Assembly (NCBI RefSeq): GCF_047971885.1 | Contig: NZ_JBKEAE010000008.1 | Span: 17,360 to 81,359, forward strand | Length of the DNA: 64,000 nucleotides | DNA from: Tropicimonas sp047971885 | GTDB taxonomy: Bacteria > Pseudomonadota > Alphaproteobacteria > Rhodobacterales > Rhodobacteraceae | Direction: 5' to 3' | In this document: positions 16,543 through 25,742 of the stretch, in pieces | Layout: each line of letters begins with the position of its first letter | Position numbering within the stretch: position 1 is the first letter of the stretch | Notes under the pieces: generated by a model | The model's input: the letters and a program-made list of their open reading frames with translations, nothing else | Told to the model about the DNA's origin: nothing | The model's database searches: none | Translations under genes and position numbers: made by a program

Positions 16543-18342
16543 TCAATGGCTGTGACGCGGGGTCTTGCCGTGGGCGATGTCGCGATAACTGTCGGCGCCG
16601 TCGAGGATCATGCCCTCGCTGAAGGGGCGGACCTCCTTGCGGAAAAGGGCCTGCCAGGGCGTCTGGCTTTCAGGCACCCTGAATCCGCCCGCCGCCCCGA
16701 GCGCGCCGCGCCGCGCGGCGATTTCCGCCGCATCGAGCAGAACGGTCACCGTCCGCGCACCCAGATCGACGCGCAGCCTGTCGCCGTCGCGCAGGATCGC
16801 AAGATTGCCGCCATCGGCCGCCTCGGGCGAGGCGTTGAGAATCGAGGCCGAACCCGATGTGCCCGACTGGCGCCCGTCGCCGATACAGGGCAGCGTATGC
16901 ACACCCTCACGGATCAGGTAGGCGGGCGGGCGCATGTTCACCACTTCCGCCCCGCCCGGATAGCCCCTGGGCCCGGCGCCGCGCATCACCAGGATGCTGT
17001 CGGGTGTGATGGCGAGCGCGGGATCGTCGATGCGTGCGTGGAAATCCTCCGGTCCGTCGAAAACGAAGACCGGTCCCTCGAACGCATCCGGATGGTCGGG
17101 GTCCGACAGGTACCTGCCGCGGAACTCGTCGTCGATCACCGAGGTTTTCATGATCGCCGTGTCGAAGACATTCCCCGTCATGTTCAGGAACCCGGCATTC
17201 GCGGTTAGCGGGGTGCCGACCGGCCGGATCACCTCGTCGTTTTCGACCCCGGCCGCTTCGTAGAGGCTGGCGAAACTGCGTGCAGTGACAGTGACCGCGC
17301 CGGGATGGGGGATCAGGCCGGCGCGCAGCAACTCGCCGATCACTGCCGGCAAACCGCCGGCAAGGTGGAAATCCTCACTCAGATAGGCTCCAGCGGGCTG
17401 GACATTGGCCAGAAGCGGCACGCGATAGCCGACCGTCTCCCAGTCCGCGTTGGACAGTTCCAGCCCCAGATGCCGGGCGATCGCATTCAGATGGATCGGC
17501 GCATTGGTCGAGCCGCCGATGGCCGAGTTGACGACAATGGCATTTTCGAAGGCGGCACGGGTCATCACGTCCGATGGCTTGAGATCCTCGTGCACCATTT
17601 CGACAATGCGTTTGCCCGTGGCATGAGCCATCTGCCCGCGTTCGCGATAAGGTGCCGGAATCGAGGCCGAGCCGGGCAGCTGCATCCCCAGCGCCTCGGC
17701 CAGGCTGTTCATGGTCGATGCCGTGCCCATCGTGTTGCAATAGCCGACCGACGGGGCCGAGGACGCGGCCATCTGCATGAACTGCTCGGTATCGATCTGG
17801 CCGGTTGCCAGCAACTGACGCCCCTCCCAGATCACCGAGCCAGAGCCGGCACGCTTGCCCTTGTACCAGCCGTTCAGCATCGGCCCGACGGAGAAGGCGA
17901 TGGCGGGGATGTTGACAGTCGCCGCCGCCATGAGCAGCGCCGGCGTGGTCTTGTCGCAACCGATGTTCAGGACAACGCCGTCGATCGGGTAGCCGTGAAG
18001 CGCCTCGACCAGCCCGAGATAGGCAAGGTTGCGGTCGAGCATCGCGGTCGGGCGTTTGCCGGTCTCCTGTATTGGATGCACCGGAATCTCGAGCGCGACA
18101 CCGCCGGCATCGCGGATGCCGTCGCGGACCCGCTTGGTCAGTTCCATATGGTGCCGGTTGCAGGGGGACAGATCCGAACCCGTCTGGGCGATACCGATGA
18201 TCGGTCGCCCCGAGCGCAACTCGTCGAGCGTGAGCCCGTAGTTCAGATAGCGCTCGACATAGAGCGCAGTCATTTCCGGATCGTTCAGATCGTTGAACCA
18301 CGCCTCCGAGCGGAGCGTCCTGCGGGTGGCAGCGTCGGTCAT
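16543..18342 (-). CDS. Sugar-acid dehydratase, IlvD/Edd family (xylonate/arabonate type)
   Basis: A 599-residue Fe-S dehydratase. Features include IGIAQTGSDLSPCNRHHMEL near the N-terminus, NIGCDKTTPA and GYCNTMGTASTMN (cluster cysteines), the Lys/Ser region DGRQSGTSGSASILNASPE and the ending KTPRHSH. The whole chain closely follows what I remember of Caulobacter XylD (D-xylonate dehydratase), including the C-terminal RHxH, and L-arabonate dehydratases are equally close; amino-acid-type IlvD is less likely. An AGGAGG ribosome site precedes ATG at 18342. It is the last gene of an operon with a TRAP transporter, so the substrate is probably an imported aldonate or related sugar acid. The next enzymes of such a pathway are not adjacent. 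Confidence 0.85.
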   Translation of the reverse strand: MTDAATRRTLRSEAWFNDLNDPEMTALYVERYLNYGLTLDELRSGRPIIGIAQTGSDLSPCNRHHMELTKRVRDGIRDAGGVALEIPVHPIQETGKRPTAMLDRNLAYLGLVEALHGYPIDGVVLNIGCDKTTPALLMAAATVNIPAIAFSVGPMLNGWYKGKRAGSGSVIWEGRQLLATGQIDTEQFMQMAASSAPSVGYCNTMGTASTMNSLAEALGMQLPGSASIPAPYRERGQMAHATGKRIVEMVHEDLKPSDVMTRAAFENAIVVNSAIGGSTNAPIHLNAIARHLGLELSNADWETVGYRVPLLANVQPAGAYLSEDFHLAGGLPAVIGELLRAGLIPHPGAVTVTARSFASLYEAAGVENDEVIRPVGTPLTANAGFLNMTGNVFDTAIMKTSVIDDEFRGRYLSDPDHPDAFEGPVFVFDGPEDFHARIDDPALAITPDSILVMRGAGPRGYPGGAEVVNMRPPAYLIREGVHTLPCIGDGRQSGTSGSASILNASPEAADGGNLAILRDGDRLRVDLGARTVTVLLDAAEIAARRGALGAAGGFRVPESQTPWQALFRKEVRPFSEGMILDGADSYRDIAHGKTPRHSH

Positions 18343-18388
18343 GGAAACCTCCTGAGATCGGCAACCGGACGACACCGAGCCTGGCGGC

Positions 18389-19711
18389 TCAGTGCCCGGT
18401 AAGGCCGGGGAACATGATGAGAAGGGCAAGCGCCAGGATTTGCATCCCGATGAACGGTATCAGAGAGCGGAAGATGTCGCCCAGCGAAATTTCGTCCGGC
18501 ACCACAGACTTCAGATAGAATGCCGCAGGCCCGAAGGGAGGCGACAGGAAGCTGACCTGCATGTTCATGGCGAAAACGACACCGAACCAGACCGGATCGT
18601 ATCCCAGGTCCTTCACGATGGGCACGAAGATCGGCATGCAGAGCAGCGCGATACCCACCCAGTCGAGGAACATGCCGAGCACGAAGAGGATCGCCATCAT
18701 GAACAGGATGACAACGATCGGTTCTTCGGACACGCCCTGAATCAGGGCCGAGACGAACTTGATCCCGCCCATCAGGTTGAACACGCCGACCAGCGCCGAC
18801 GCGCCGATGCCGATCCAGACGATCATGCCAACCGTGCGCAGGGTCTGGCCCGCCGCCCCCATGAGCAGCTTGCGTGAAAACTCACCGCGAATCATTGTCG
18901 AAAGCGTTACGCCCACCACGCCAATGGCCGAGGCCTCCGTCACCGACGCGATGCCGCCGTAGATCGAGCCCAACACGAAGATCACCACCAGAATCGGCAG
19001 GAAAAGCCCCTTCAGCAGCCTCAGCTTTTCACCTGTCGACATCTCCTCGGGGTCGGCGACAGGGGCAAGGGCGGGGTTGGTGTAGGCGCGAAACAGGATA
19101 TAGGTGGCGTAGAACAGGGCCAGCATGAAACCGGGCACGAAGGCCGAGGTAAAAAGCTCGCCGATCGAGACGTTGGCCGTCAGCCCGTAGATGATGAGCA
19201 CGATCGACGGCGGCACCATCGTTCCCAGCGCGCCACCGGCGCAGCAGACACCAATGGCGAGGTTCTTGTCGTAACCGAGCCTCAGCATCTGCGGCAGCGC
19301 CAGCAGGCCGAGAAGAACCACCTCGCCGCCGATGATGCCCGACATGGCAGCCAGCACGATGGCCACCAGCAGCGTCTGGATGGCAACGCCGCCGCGGATA
19401 CGGCCCGCCAGAACCTTCATCGCGTCGAACAGGTCGCGCGCGATGCCCGAGCGGTCGAGGATCGCCGCCATCAGCACGAACATCGGCACCGCAACGAAGA
19501 CGAAGGAGTTGACGAAGCTGAAGATCCGGCTGGTGATCAGCGGCAGGGCGGTGGGCCCGAACCAGCCCAGCGCGAAGATGAGCGCGACCAGAAGCGTGAC
19601 GAAGGCAAGCGGCATGCCCGTCAGCAGCAGCAGCAGCAGCATGGCGAACATCAGGACCGTGGCCCCTTCGATTCCGAGGGACTGAAGATCGGGCAGGAAC
19701 GAGAAATCCAT
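18389..19711 (-). CDS. dctM: TRAP transporter large permease (DctM-like)
   Basis: Sodium-driven transport subunit of a tripartite ATP-independent periplasmic system, 440 residues with about twelve hydrophobic segments. Family blocks include LTGMPLAFVTLLVA near the N-terminus, PMFVLMAAILDRSGIARDLFD, GCCxAGGALGTMVPPSIVLIIYG-like sequence and the C-terminal DWVGIALLCMPIFVPI and SPPFGPAAFYLKSV. Its ATG shares one nucleotide with the dctQ stop (TGATG). The following dehydratase suggests the solute is a sugar acid. Confidence 0.93.
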   Translation of the reverse strand: MDFSFLPDLQSLGIEGATVLMFAMLLLLLLTGMPLAFVTLLVALIFALGWFGPTALPLITSRIFSFVNSFVFVAVPMFVLMAAILDRSGIARDLFDAMKVLAGRIRGGVAIQTLLVAIVLAAMSGIIGGEVVLLGLLALPQMLRLGYDKNLAIGVCCAGGALGTMVPPSIVLIIYGLTANVSIGELFTSAFVPGFMLALFYATYILFRAYTNPALAPVADPEEMSTGEKLRLLKGLFLPILVVIFVLGSIYGGIASVTEASAIGVVGVTLSTMIRGEFSRKLLMGAAGQTLRTVGMIVWIGIGASALVGVFNLMGGIKFVSALIQGVSEEPIVVILFMMAILFVLGMFLDWVGIALLCMPIFVPIVKDLGYDPVWFGVVFAMNMQVSFLSPPFGPAAFYLKSVVPDEISLGDIFRSLIPFIGMQILALALLIMFPGLTGH

Positions 19712-20283
19712 CACTCGGCAACCTTGCGCTTGGCGTAGTTGATCGCGAGCACCAGGAACTGGACGGCCATGACGATCAGAACGATGAACAGAAAGACCTT
19801 GAGCAGCCCGGGGAACGGCGGGTTCCAGGCGCTGCCGCTGGTTTCGATGTGAACTTCGCCGTTGGGAGCCCAGACTGCGCGCTTCACGCTCTGCCATGCG
19901 GCCCAGGCAAAGAACGCACAGGAAACCATGCAGGTGAGGGAGATCACGACATCGAAGGCGCGGCGGATCCGGGGCCGGAAGTGGTCGTAGAACAGAACCA
20001 CCCGGATATGCCGGTTGAGCGCCGCAACGTAGAGCCCGCCATATATGAAGGCGCAGGCATTGATGAAGACCACCGTCTCATGCGCCCAGATCGTCGGTGC
20101 GTTGAACAGGTAGCGCATGATCACTTCGAAAAAGAGGATGGCGGCGGAAATCAGGATCCCCACCGAGAACACGATCCCCAGATGCACCACGATCCTGCCG
20201 AGTTCACCGGCCTCGGGGACGGCACGATCGGGTTTCTGTTGCTCAAGTTCGTGCTGTTCGAATGCGTCGGATGGATCTGCCAT
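19711..20283 (-). CDS. dctQ: TRAP transporter small permease (DctQ-like)
   Basis: Small membrane subunit that associates with DctM, 190 residues with four membrane helices. The DctQ signature is visible as EVIMRYLFNAPTIWAHE and the CAFIYGGLYVAALNRHIRV block. The start at 20283 follows a purine-rich GGGAGGGAAGGG stretch; an upstream ATG at 20304 would add seven residues. The N-terminus is acidic and soluble (residues 1-35). It lies 74 bp after dctP. Confidence 0.9.
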   Translation of the reverse strand: MADPSDAFEQHELEQQKPDRAVPEAGELGRIVVHLGIVFSVGILISAAILFFEVIMRYLFNAPTIWAHETVVFINACAFIYGGLYVAALNRHIRVVLFYDHFRPRIRRAFDVVISLTCMVSCAFFAWAAWQSVKRAVWAPNGEVHIETSGSAWNPPFPGLLKVFLFIVLIVMAVQFLVLAINYAKRKVAE

Positions 20284-20357
20284 GGCCCTTCCCTCCCGAA
20301 CCATATGTCGGTAACGGCCCCTCCCGGGCGTCCGGAAGGACCCGCGCGCTTCGGCGA

Positions 20358-21383
20358 TCAGTCGGCGAGCAGGCCGTTCGCCGCGAGATAGCCGATCAGC
20401 AGGTCATAGACCTTCTGCGAGTTGGACGAGGCCCGGGCGGCTTCTTCCCACTGGGTCTTGGCGATCGAGCGGAACCTGGCGCGCTCTTCGTCTGCCCAGT
20501 CGTGGACTGTCACTTCGCCGCCTGCGGTCGCCTCTTCGGCAGCTGCAAGGTCCCGCTCCAATACGGTGGAGGCCTGATAGGCGGCGAATTCGCGGACGCT
20601 TTCGGTCAGGGCCGCCTTCATGTCGTCGGGCAGCGAATCCCAGGTCGTCTTGTTGATGCTGACCTCGATCAGCGGCATCGAGTGGAAGCCGGGGAAGACC
20701 GGGTGATGCGCGATATCGTGCAGGCCCTGCGCCTGATTGGTCGAAAACGTGTTGTAGTCCGCGGCATCGATCACGCCCTTGTCGAGCGCGGTGAACACCT
20801 CAGACCCCGGCAGGTTGACCGGTGCGGCGCCAGCGGCGGCAAATACCTTCTGCACCATGCCTTCGGGCGCCCGCACCTTGAGCCCCTTCAGGTCGTCCAC
20901 ACCATCAAGCGGCACCTTGGACACGAAGGCTTCCAGCCCCGGGGTCGTGGCGCCGATGAAGTGCAGCCCGTAGGGTTCGAGCATCTCGTTCATCAGGTCG
21001 TTACCGCCGCCGTTGTTCATGAAGTCGAACATCTGCTGCGGCGAGGACCACGCCCCCACCGGGTTGGCGATCAGGCCAAAGGCAGGCTCCTTTCCGGCGA
21101 AATAGGACGTGTCGGTGAAATGCCCGTCGATGATGCCGGCCGCGACAGCATCCTGCGTTTCGCTGTGGGCAACGATGGTTTCGACCGGCAGCATCTCGAC
21201 CTCGATCATGCCGCCGGATTTTTCCTTCACCATGTCCGCCCATTCCCTTTGCAGGATAAAGTTGGTGTTGCCGGCCGGATCGGACGACTGGAAGCGGAAC
21301 GAATACTCCTGCGCCATGGCCGTCACTGTCATGGCACCAAGGGCCACACCGCCGAACATCACCGCGCGAATGCCTGAAGTCAT
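20358..21383 (-). CDS. dctP: TRAP transporter solute-binding protein (DctP-like)
   Basis: Periplasmic binding protein, 341 residues. MTSGIRAVMFGGVALGAMTV and TAMAQ form a signal peptide. The mature domain begins YSFRFQSSDPAGNTNFILQREWADMV, and the conserved regions LKGLKVRAPEGMVQKVFAAAG and GVIDAADYNTFSTNQAQGLH are typical of DctP, with the Arg (RAPEG) that usually contacts the carboxylate of the ligand. A purine-rich GGAGGAGAAG site precedes ATG at 21383. First gene of the dctPQM-dehydratase operon, divergent from the LacI-type gene. Confidence 0.92.
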   Translation of the reverse strand: MTSGIRAVMFGGVALGAMTVTAMAQEYSFRFQSSDPAGNTNFILQREWADMVKEKSGGMIEVEMLPVETIVAHSETQDAVAAGIIDGHFTDTSYFAGKEPAFGLIANPVGAWSSPQQMFDFMNNGGGNDLMNEMLEPYGLHFIGATTPGLEAFVSKVPLDGVDDLKGLKVRAPEGMVQKVFAAAGAAPVNLPGSEVFTALDKGVIDAADYNTFSTNQAQGLHDIAHHPVFPGFHSMPLIEVSINKTTWDSLPDDMKAALTESVREFAAYQASTVLERDLAAAEEATAGGEVTVHDWADEERARFRSIAKTQWEEAARASSNSQKVYDLLIGYLAANGLLAD

Positions 21384-21462
21384 GCTGTTCTTCTCCTCCA
21401 CTGATTCGTTCTGGCGCCCGACAGTCCGCCTTGATGTGGATCGCCATCTGCGCAGTTTGATT

Positions 21463-21480
21463 AATGATTGCGTTGTCATT
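21463..21480. promoter_or_regulatory. LacI-type operator candidate between dctP and its regulator
   Basis: AATGATTGCGTTGTCATT is an imperfect 18-bp palindrome (6 of 9 arm positions pair) with the central CG step found in LacI-family operators. It lies in the 150-bp divergent gap between dctP and the LacI-type gene, where it could control both directions. Confidence 0.45.
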
Positions 21481-21535
21481 CGTCAAATGCTGAAATAGTC
21501 GCAGCAACCCGACGATGACAAACCGGCAAATAGCC

Positions 21536-22615
21536 ATGAGTGAAGAGAGAAAAGGCGATATTGTGCGCCCGACCCTTGCGGATGTGGCCCATGAAGCAGA
21601 TGTCAGCGCAATCACGGTTTCGAGGACGATCCGGCAACCTCATATCGTTGCCGAAAAATCGCGCCGCAGGGTCGAGGCCGCTATCGAGAAACTCGGTTAC
21701 ATTCCCGATGCCGCGGCATCGGCGCTTGCCTCACGGACATCCTCAATGATCGGCCTGCTGGTACCCTCCCTGACCAACAACGTCTTCACCGATGTTCTGC
21801 GTGGCGTCTACGAAGTGGTTGAAGGTAGCCGATATTTCGTTCAGATTGCCAATTCCCGATACAGCGCGCTGAAAGAGGAAACGCTTGTCCGTGCCTTCCT
21901 GCGCCAGAGGCCGGCAGGGCTGATCGTGGCCGGTTTCGATCAGACCGATCGCGGTCGCGATATGCTGAACGGTGCGGCCTGCCCGGTGGTACAGGTGCTG
22001 GAGCACGGCCCCGAACCTGTCGACATGGCGGTTGGGTTTCATCACGCCGAGGCTGCGGCATTGGCCACGCGGCATCTGCTCGACAGCGGCTATCGCCGGC
22101 CGGGCTTTCTGGCGGCAAGAATGGACCCCCGGACGCAGCGCCGGATGCGGGGATTCGAGCGAACCTGCCGCGATGCCGGCGCGTTGGATGCGCGCCGTAT
22201 CGTGACCACCCACCAGGCCTCGACAGTCGGACTGGGCAGACAACTTCTCGAACTGCTGCTTTGCCAGGCTCCCGAGACCGATGCAATCTTCTGCGCCAAC
22301 GACGACCTTGCCGTCGGCGCCCTGATGGAAGCGAAGCGACGGCGAATCCGGGTGCCCGAAGACCTGGGCATTTGCGGGTTCAACGACCTGGAAATGACAC
22401 GGCACATGTATCCCGCGATCACCTCGGTTGCGACGCCGCGGTTCGAAACCGGGCGCCAGGCGGCAACGATGCTGCTTGAGGAAATCGCCGAACCCGGTTC
22501 GGTCGGGCGGCGCAATCGCGATCTGGGTGTCGAGTTGATGGTGCGGGAATCGACGATGCGACCACCGGGTCCGCAACCGGCCGCCGAAACGCATGCGGAA
22601 GGCAAGGCGCCCTGA
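21536..22615 (+). CDS. LacI-family transcriptional regulator
   Basis: DNA-binding sugar-responsive regulator of about 359 residues. The N-terminal helix-turn-helix reads TLADVAHEADVSAITVSRTI, followed by the hinge helix region LGYIPDAAASALASRTSSM and a periplasmic-binding-protein-like effector domain ending in DLGVELMVRESTM. The closest recalled relatives are gluconate-type (GntR of the LacI family) regulators. It is divergent from the TRAP/dehydratase operon and presumably controls it. ATG at 21536 is chosen; ATG at 21515 is possible, and neither has a strong ribosome site. Confidence 0.88.
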   Translation: MSEERKGDIVRPTLADVAHEADVSAITVSRTIRQPHIVAEKSRRRVEAAIEKLGYIPDAAASALASRTSSMIGLLVPSLTNNVFTDVLRGVYEVVEGSRYFVQIANSRYSALKEETLVRAFLRQRPAGLIVAGFDQTDRGRDMLNGAACPVVQVLEHGPEPVDMAVGFHHAEAAALATRHLLDSGYRRPGFLAARMDPRTQRRMRGFERTCRDAGALDARRIVTTHQASTVGLGRQLLELLLCQAPETDAIFCANDDLAVGALMEAKRRRIRVPEDLGICGFNDLEMTRHMYPAITSVATPRFETGRQAATMLLEEIAEPGSVGRRNRDLGVELMVRESTMRPPGPQPAAETHAEGKAP

Positions 22616-22715
22616 GCGCGATATCCGCCGACGGTGCGCGCCCAACTCGCCGCCCGCACCGCTGCCGGAAACGCCGCGCCAAACATGATCCAAAAATCAT
22701 GGCCGGCATGCAAAC

Positions 22716-22729
22716 TTGACCGAAGTCAA
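22716..22729 (+). promoter_or_regulatory. FNR-type box upstream of feoABC
   Basis: TTGACCGAAGTCAA is a perfect 14-bp palindrome that matches the FNR consensus TTGATNNNNATCAA except for the inner T/A pair. A TATGTA element at 22748-22753 could be the -10 box, placing the site near position -38 to -41, as for a class II activated promoter. FnrL is known to control feo genes in Rhodobacter, so low-oxygen induction of iron(II) uptake is likely. Confidence 0.7.
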
Positions 22730-22819
22730 AGAAGTAATTCTGTCGGATATGTATCCGGGTGCAACTCAAATTGTCGGGTTTCCGGCTGCGATTCGCGACA
22801 TGTCGGTGGAGGCAGGATC

Positions 22820-23119
22820 ATGAGCCTGAACGGATTGCCCCTTGCCCTGGCCTCGACCGGTCAGCGTGTCGAAGTGACGGCAATCGCCGGCGGGCGCGAG
22901 ATTCGCAAGCGGCTTTGCGATCTGGGGCTGACGACCGGCAAGTGCCTGGAGGTTCTCCAGAAGCATGGCGGCGGCCCGATGGTGGTCGCGCTTGGTGAAA
23001 GCCGGTTTGCGCTGGGAGCCGGCATGGCCGAAAAGGTACTGGTCATTCCGCAAATCCAGTCCGTTCCGCCCGGTTCCCGCCACAAACCCGGACAATCCCG
23101 CCGTGGCTGGTTCGGCTGA
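22820..23119 (+). CDS. feoA: Ferrous iron transport protein A
   Basis: A 99-residue SH3-like cytoplasmic protein needed for FeoB-dependent Fe(II) uptake. Core elements are MSLNGLPLALASTGQRVEVT, then REIRKRLCDLGLTTGKCLEVL and the closing strands GESRFALGAGMAEKVLVI. The C-terminal ~20 residues (PPGSRHKPGQSRRGWFG) extend beyond the usual ~75-residue domain and coincide with the region overlapping feoB. A GGAGGCAGGA stretch precedes the ATG. First gene of feoABC, behind an FNR-type box. Confidence 0.88.
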   Translation: MSLNGLPLALASTGQRVEVTAIAGGREIRKRLCDLGLTTGKCLEVLQKHGGGPMVVALGESRFALGAGMAEKVLVIPQIQSVPPGSRHKPGQSRRGWFG

Positions 23120-25484
23120 TACCGGCTGCCATTGCAGCCCCGCACCGAAGATACGGAAAACGGCCGGCGCGCCAGAACTGACCTTTGCGATTGTCGGCAA
23201 CCCGAACTGCGGCAAGACCACGGTCTTCAACGCGCTGACCGGCGGCCATCAGCACACCGGCAACTGGGCCGGCGTGACGGTGGAGAAGAAGGTAGGGCGG
23301 TTCGCCCACGGCGGACGGCAGGTGGAACTGGTCGACCTGCCCGGCGTCTATTCGCTGACCGTGGCCGGGGGCAACAGTTCGCTCGACGAAAGACTGGCGC
23401 GCGATTACATCGTGTCGGCCAAACCCGATCTGCTGATCGACCTGATCGACGCCTCCAATCTTGAGCGGAACCTCTATCTGACCGTCCAGTTGCTCGAGAT
23501 GGGCACGCCGATGATGGTCGCTCTCAACATGATGGACGTGGCACGCGCCCGCAGCATCGAGATCGACATGGCCCGGCTTTCGCATCATCTGGGCTGTCCG
23601 GTGGTGCCGCTGGTGGCCGCCACGGGCAAAGGGCTCGACCGGCTGAGGGATGTCGCCGTTGCCGAGGCCGAACGCGGCGCCCCCCCGGATTGCGATGTCG
23701 AATTCGGGCCCGAAATCGAAACGGCGATCGCCGATCTGACACCGATGATCGCCCGGTCGACCGAAGACGCGTCGCCACGCTGGCTGGCGATCAAGCACCT
23801 CGAAGGTGACGAGCTTTGCCCCGGCATGACCGACCCGGCGCTTGCGGCGCCGGTGGCGGCGCGGCGTGCGGCGCTGGAAACCGAACTCGCGGCCGATGTC
23901 GATACCGCCGTCGCCTGCGGGCGCTACGATCTGGTCACCCGTATCGCGCGGGGCAGCATGCAGCGGACGAACGAGCTTGGCCGTACCTTCTCGGACCGGC
24001 TCGACCGGATCGTGCTCGGCCGCGCACTCGGCTTTCCGCTTTTCCTGCTCGCCGTCTATCTGATGTTCATGTTCACCATCAACATCGGCGGCGCCTTCAT
24101 CGATTTCTTCGACATCCTCGGTCGGACGCTGTTTGTCGATACGCCGGCGGCGATTCTGAGCGCCATCGGCGCGCCGGACTGGCTGATCACCATCCTCGCC
24201 ACCGGTATCGGCAGCGGCATCCAGACGGTTGCAACCTTTGTTCCCATTGTCGGGTTTCTGTTCATCGCCCTCTCGGTGCTTGAGGAATCGGGCTATATGG
24301 CACGCGCGGCCTTTGTGACCGACCGGCTGATGCGGCGCATCGGCCTGCCCGGCAAGAGCTTCGTCCCGCTGATCGTCGGTTTCGGCTGCAACGTGCCGGC
24401 GATCATGGCGGCACGCACACTGGAACGGCGCCGCGACCGCACCATCACCGTCCTGATGACGCCCTTCATGTCCTGCGGCGCCCGGATGCCGGTCTACGCG
24501 CTGTTTGCCGCCGCCTTCTTTCCCACCGGCGGGCAGAACCTCGTCTTCCTGCTCTACCTGATCGGTCTGGCGGCTGCCGTCGGCACGGGCTTTCTGCTCA
24601 AGACGACCCTGTTGCGCGGCGAAACGGACCCTTTTGTGATGGAGTTGCCCCCCTATCACCTGCCGACCTTGCGCGGCCTTCTGCGCCGCACCTGGGAGCG
24701 TTTGCGCGCCTTCGTGATGGATGCGGGAAAGATCATCGTCATGATGGTGGCGGCTCTCGCCTTTCTCAATTCGTGGGGAACCGATGGCAGCTTCGGCCAC
24801 GAGGACAGCGAAAGCTCCGTCCTGTCCGGGATCGGCCGCGCGGTGACGCCCATCTTCGCGCCGATGGGAATCTCGCAGGAAAACTGGCCCGCCACCGTCG
24901 GCATCCTCAGCGGGCTGCTGGCCAAGGAGGCCGTCGTCGGAACCATGAACACCCTTTATTCCGGGCTGTCCGCCGGCGCGCCCGATCCGGAACCGTTCTC
25001 GTTCGCCGGTGGCATCCGAGAGGCTTTCTCGACCCTCGGCCCGAACCTGCGCGGCGCCCTGGGCCAGGCGCGCGACCCGATGGGGATCGGTGTCGGCGAG
25101 TTGGCCGATCAGCAGGTGGCGGCGGCCGAACAGGAGGTCGACCAGGGCACGTTCGGCCGGCTGGTCACGCTTTTCGACGGACGTATCGGTGCGTTTGCCT
25201 ATCTGCTGATGGTGCTGCTCTACATGCCCTGTGTGGCGACGCTGGGTGCGATCTGGCGCGAGACCGGGCGCGGCTGGACGCTGTTCGCCGGCGGCTGGAC
25301 GCTGGGGCTCGGCTATGGTTCGGCGGTCCTGTTTTACCAGGCGGCGACCTTTGCCCGGCATCCCGGCAGTTCGGCACTGTGGATCGCCGGCATCCTTGCC
25401 TGCCTTGCCGGGTTTGTCTGGGTGTTGCGGCGCATCGGCGCACGGACGCATCCCGGCCGGATGCCGGTGGCGATGGCCGAATAG
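23103..25484 (+). CDS. feoB: Ferrous iron transporter FeoB
   Basis: Inner-membrane Fe(II) permease with an N-terminal GTPase domain, about 793 residues. G1 is GNPNCGKTTVFNALTG, G3 DLPGVYSLT, G4 NMMD; the helical GDI-like domain follows, then the membrane part with two Gate blocks (around FLFIALSVLEESGYMARAAF and FGCNVPAIMAARTLE). A C-terminal soluble insertion lies before the last helices (PMGIGVGELADQQVAAAEQE). GTG at 23103, inside feoA, is the best in-frame start, giving a short N-terminal CHC motif; it lacks a clear ribosome site, so coupling to feoA is likely. Confidence 0.95.
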   Translation: MAGSADTGCHCSPAPKIRKTAGAPELTFAIVGNPNCGKTTVFNALTGGHQHTGNWAGVTVEKKVGRFAHGGRQVELVDLPGVYSLTVAGGNSSLDERLARDYIVSAKPDLLIDLIDASNLERNLYLTVQLLEMGTPMMVALNMMDVARARSIEIDMARLSHHLGCPVVPLVAATGKGLDRLRDVAVAEAERGAPPDCDVEFGPEIETAIADLTPMIARSTEDASPRWLAIKHLEGDELCPGMTDPALAAPVAARRAALETELAADVDTAVACGRYDLVTRIARGSMQRTNELGRTFSDRLDRIVLGRALGFPLFLLAVYLMFMFTINIGGAFIDFFDILGRTLFVDTPAAILSAIGAPDWLITILATGIGSGIQTVATFVPIVGFLFIALSVLEESGYMARAAFVTDRLMRRIGLPGKSFVPLIVGFGCNVPAIMAARTLERRRDRTITVLMTPFMSCGARMPVYALFAAAFFPTGGQNLVFLLYLIGLAAAVGTGFLLKTTLLRGETDPFVMELPPYHLPTLRGLLRRTWERLRAFVMDAGKIIVMMVAALAFLNSWGTDGSFGHEDSESSVLSGIGRAVTPIFAPMGISQENWPATVGILSGLLAKEAVVGTMNTLYSGLSAGAPDPEPFSFAGGIREAFSTLGPNLRGALGQARDPMGIGVGELADQQVAAAEQEVDQGTFGRLVTLFDGRIGAFAYLLMVLLYMPCVATLGAIWRETGRGWTLFAGGWTLGLGYGSAVLFYQAATFARHPGSSALWIAGILACLAGFVWVLRRIGARTHPGRMPVAMAE

Positions 25485-25493
25485 GGGCCGCCG

Positions 25494-25739
25494 ATGCTGA
25501 TGGAGTTGAAAAGCTATCTCGAAACCAACGGTCCGGCGAGCCTTGAGGATATGGCGAACCGTTTCCGCATCGCACCCGACGCCCTGCGCGGCATGCTCGA
25601 TCACTGGGTGCGGAAGGGCGCCATCGTGCGGAAAAACCTAGCGCCGGCCTGCGGCGGCTGTTCGGTGGGTCATTGCGGCGGTTGCACCAGCGCCGACGCC
25701 TTCGAAATATACACTCCCCTTCAGGCCGGGCTGGTATAG
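25494..25739 (+). CDS. feoC: FeoC-like transcriptional regulator
   Basis: An 81-residue winged-helix protein, MLMELKSYLETNGPASLEDM, with the cysteine loop CGGCSVGHCGGC near residues 53-64 that marks FeoC and may hold an Fe-S cluster. It starts 9 bp after feoB and finishes the operon. In enterobacteria FeoC protects FeoB from proteolysis; the role in alphaproteobacteria is inferred. It converges on the DUF4202 gene with only 3 bp between. Confidence 0.85.
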   Translation: MLMELKSYLETNGPASLEDMANRFRIAPDALRGMLDHWVRKGAIVRKNLAPACGGCSVGHCGGCTSADAFEIYTPLQAGLV

Positions 25740-25742
25740 GGG

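Noticed and set aside
13586..16555. Very long open frame (about 990 codons) antisense to ppc
   Set aside because: It mirrors the codon structure of ppc in high-GC DNA; the translation is rich in Arg, Gly and His with no domain, while ppc on the other strand has every catalytic motif.
23043..25604. Long minus-strand open frame across feoB
   Set aside because: Shadow of feoB in high-GC sequence; low-complexity composition and no recognisable domain.
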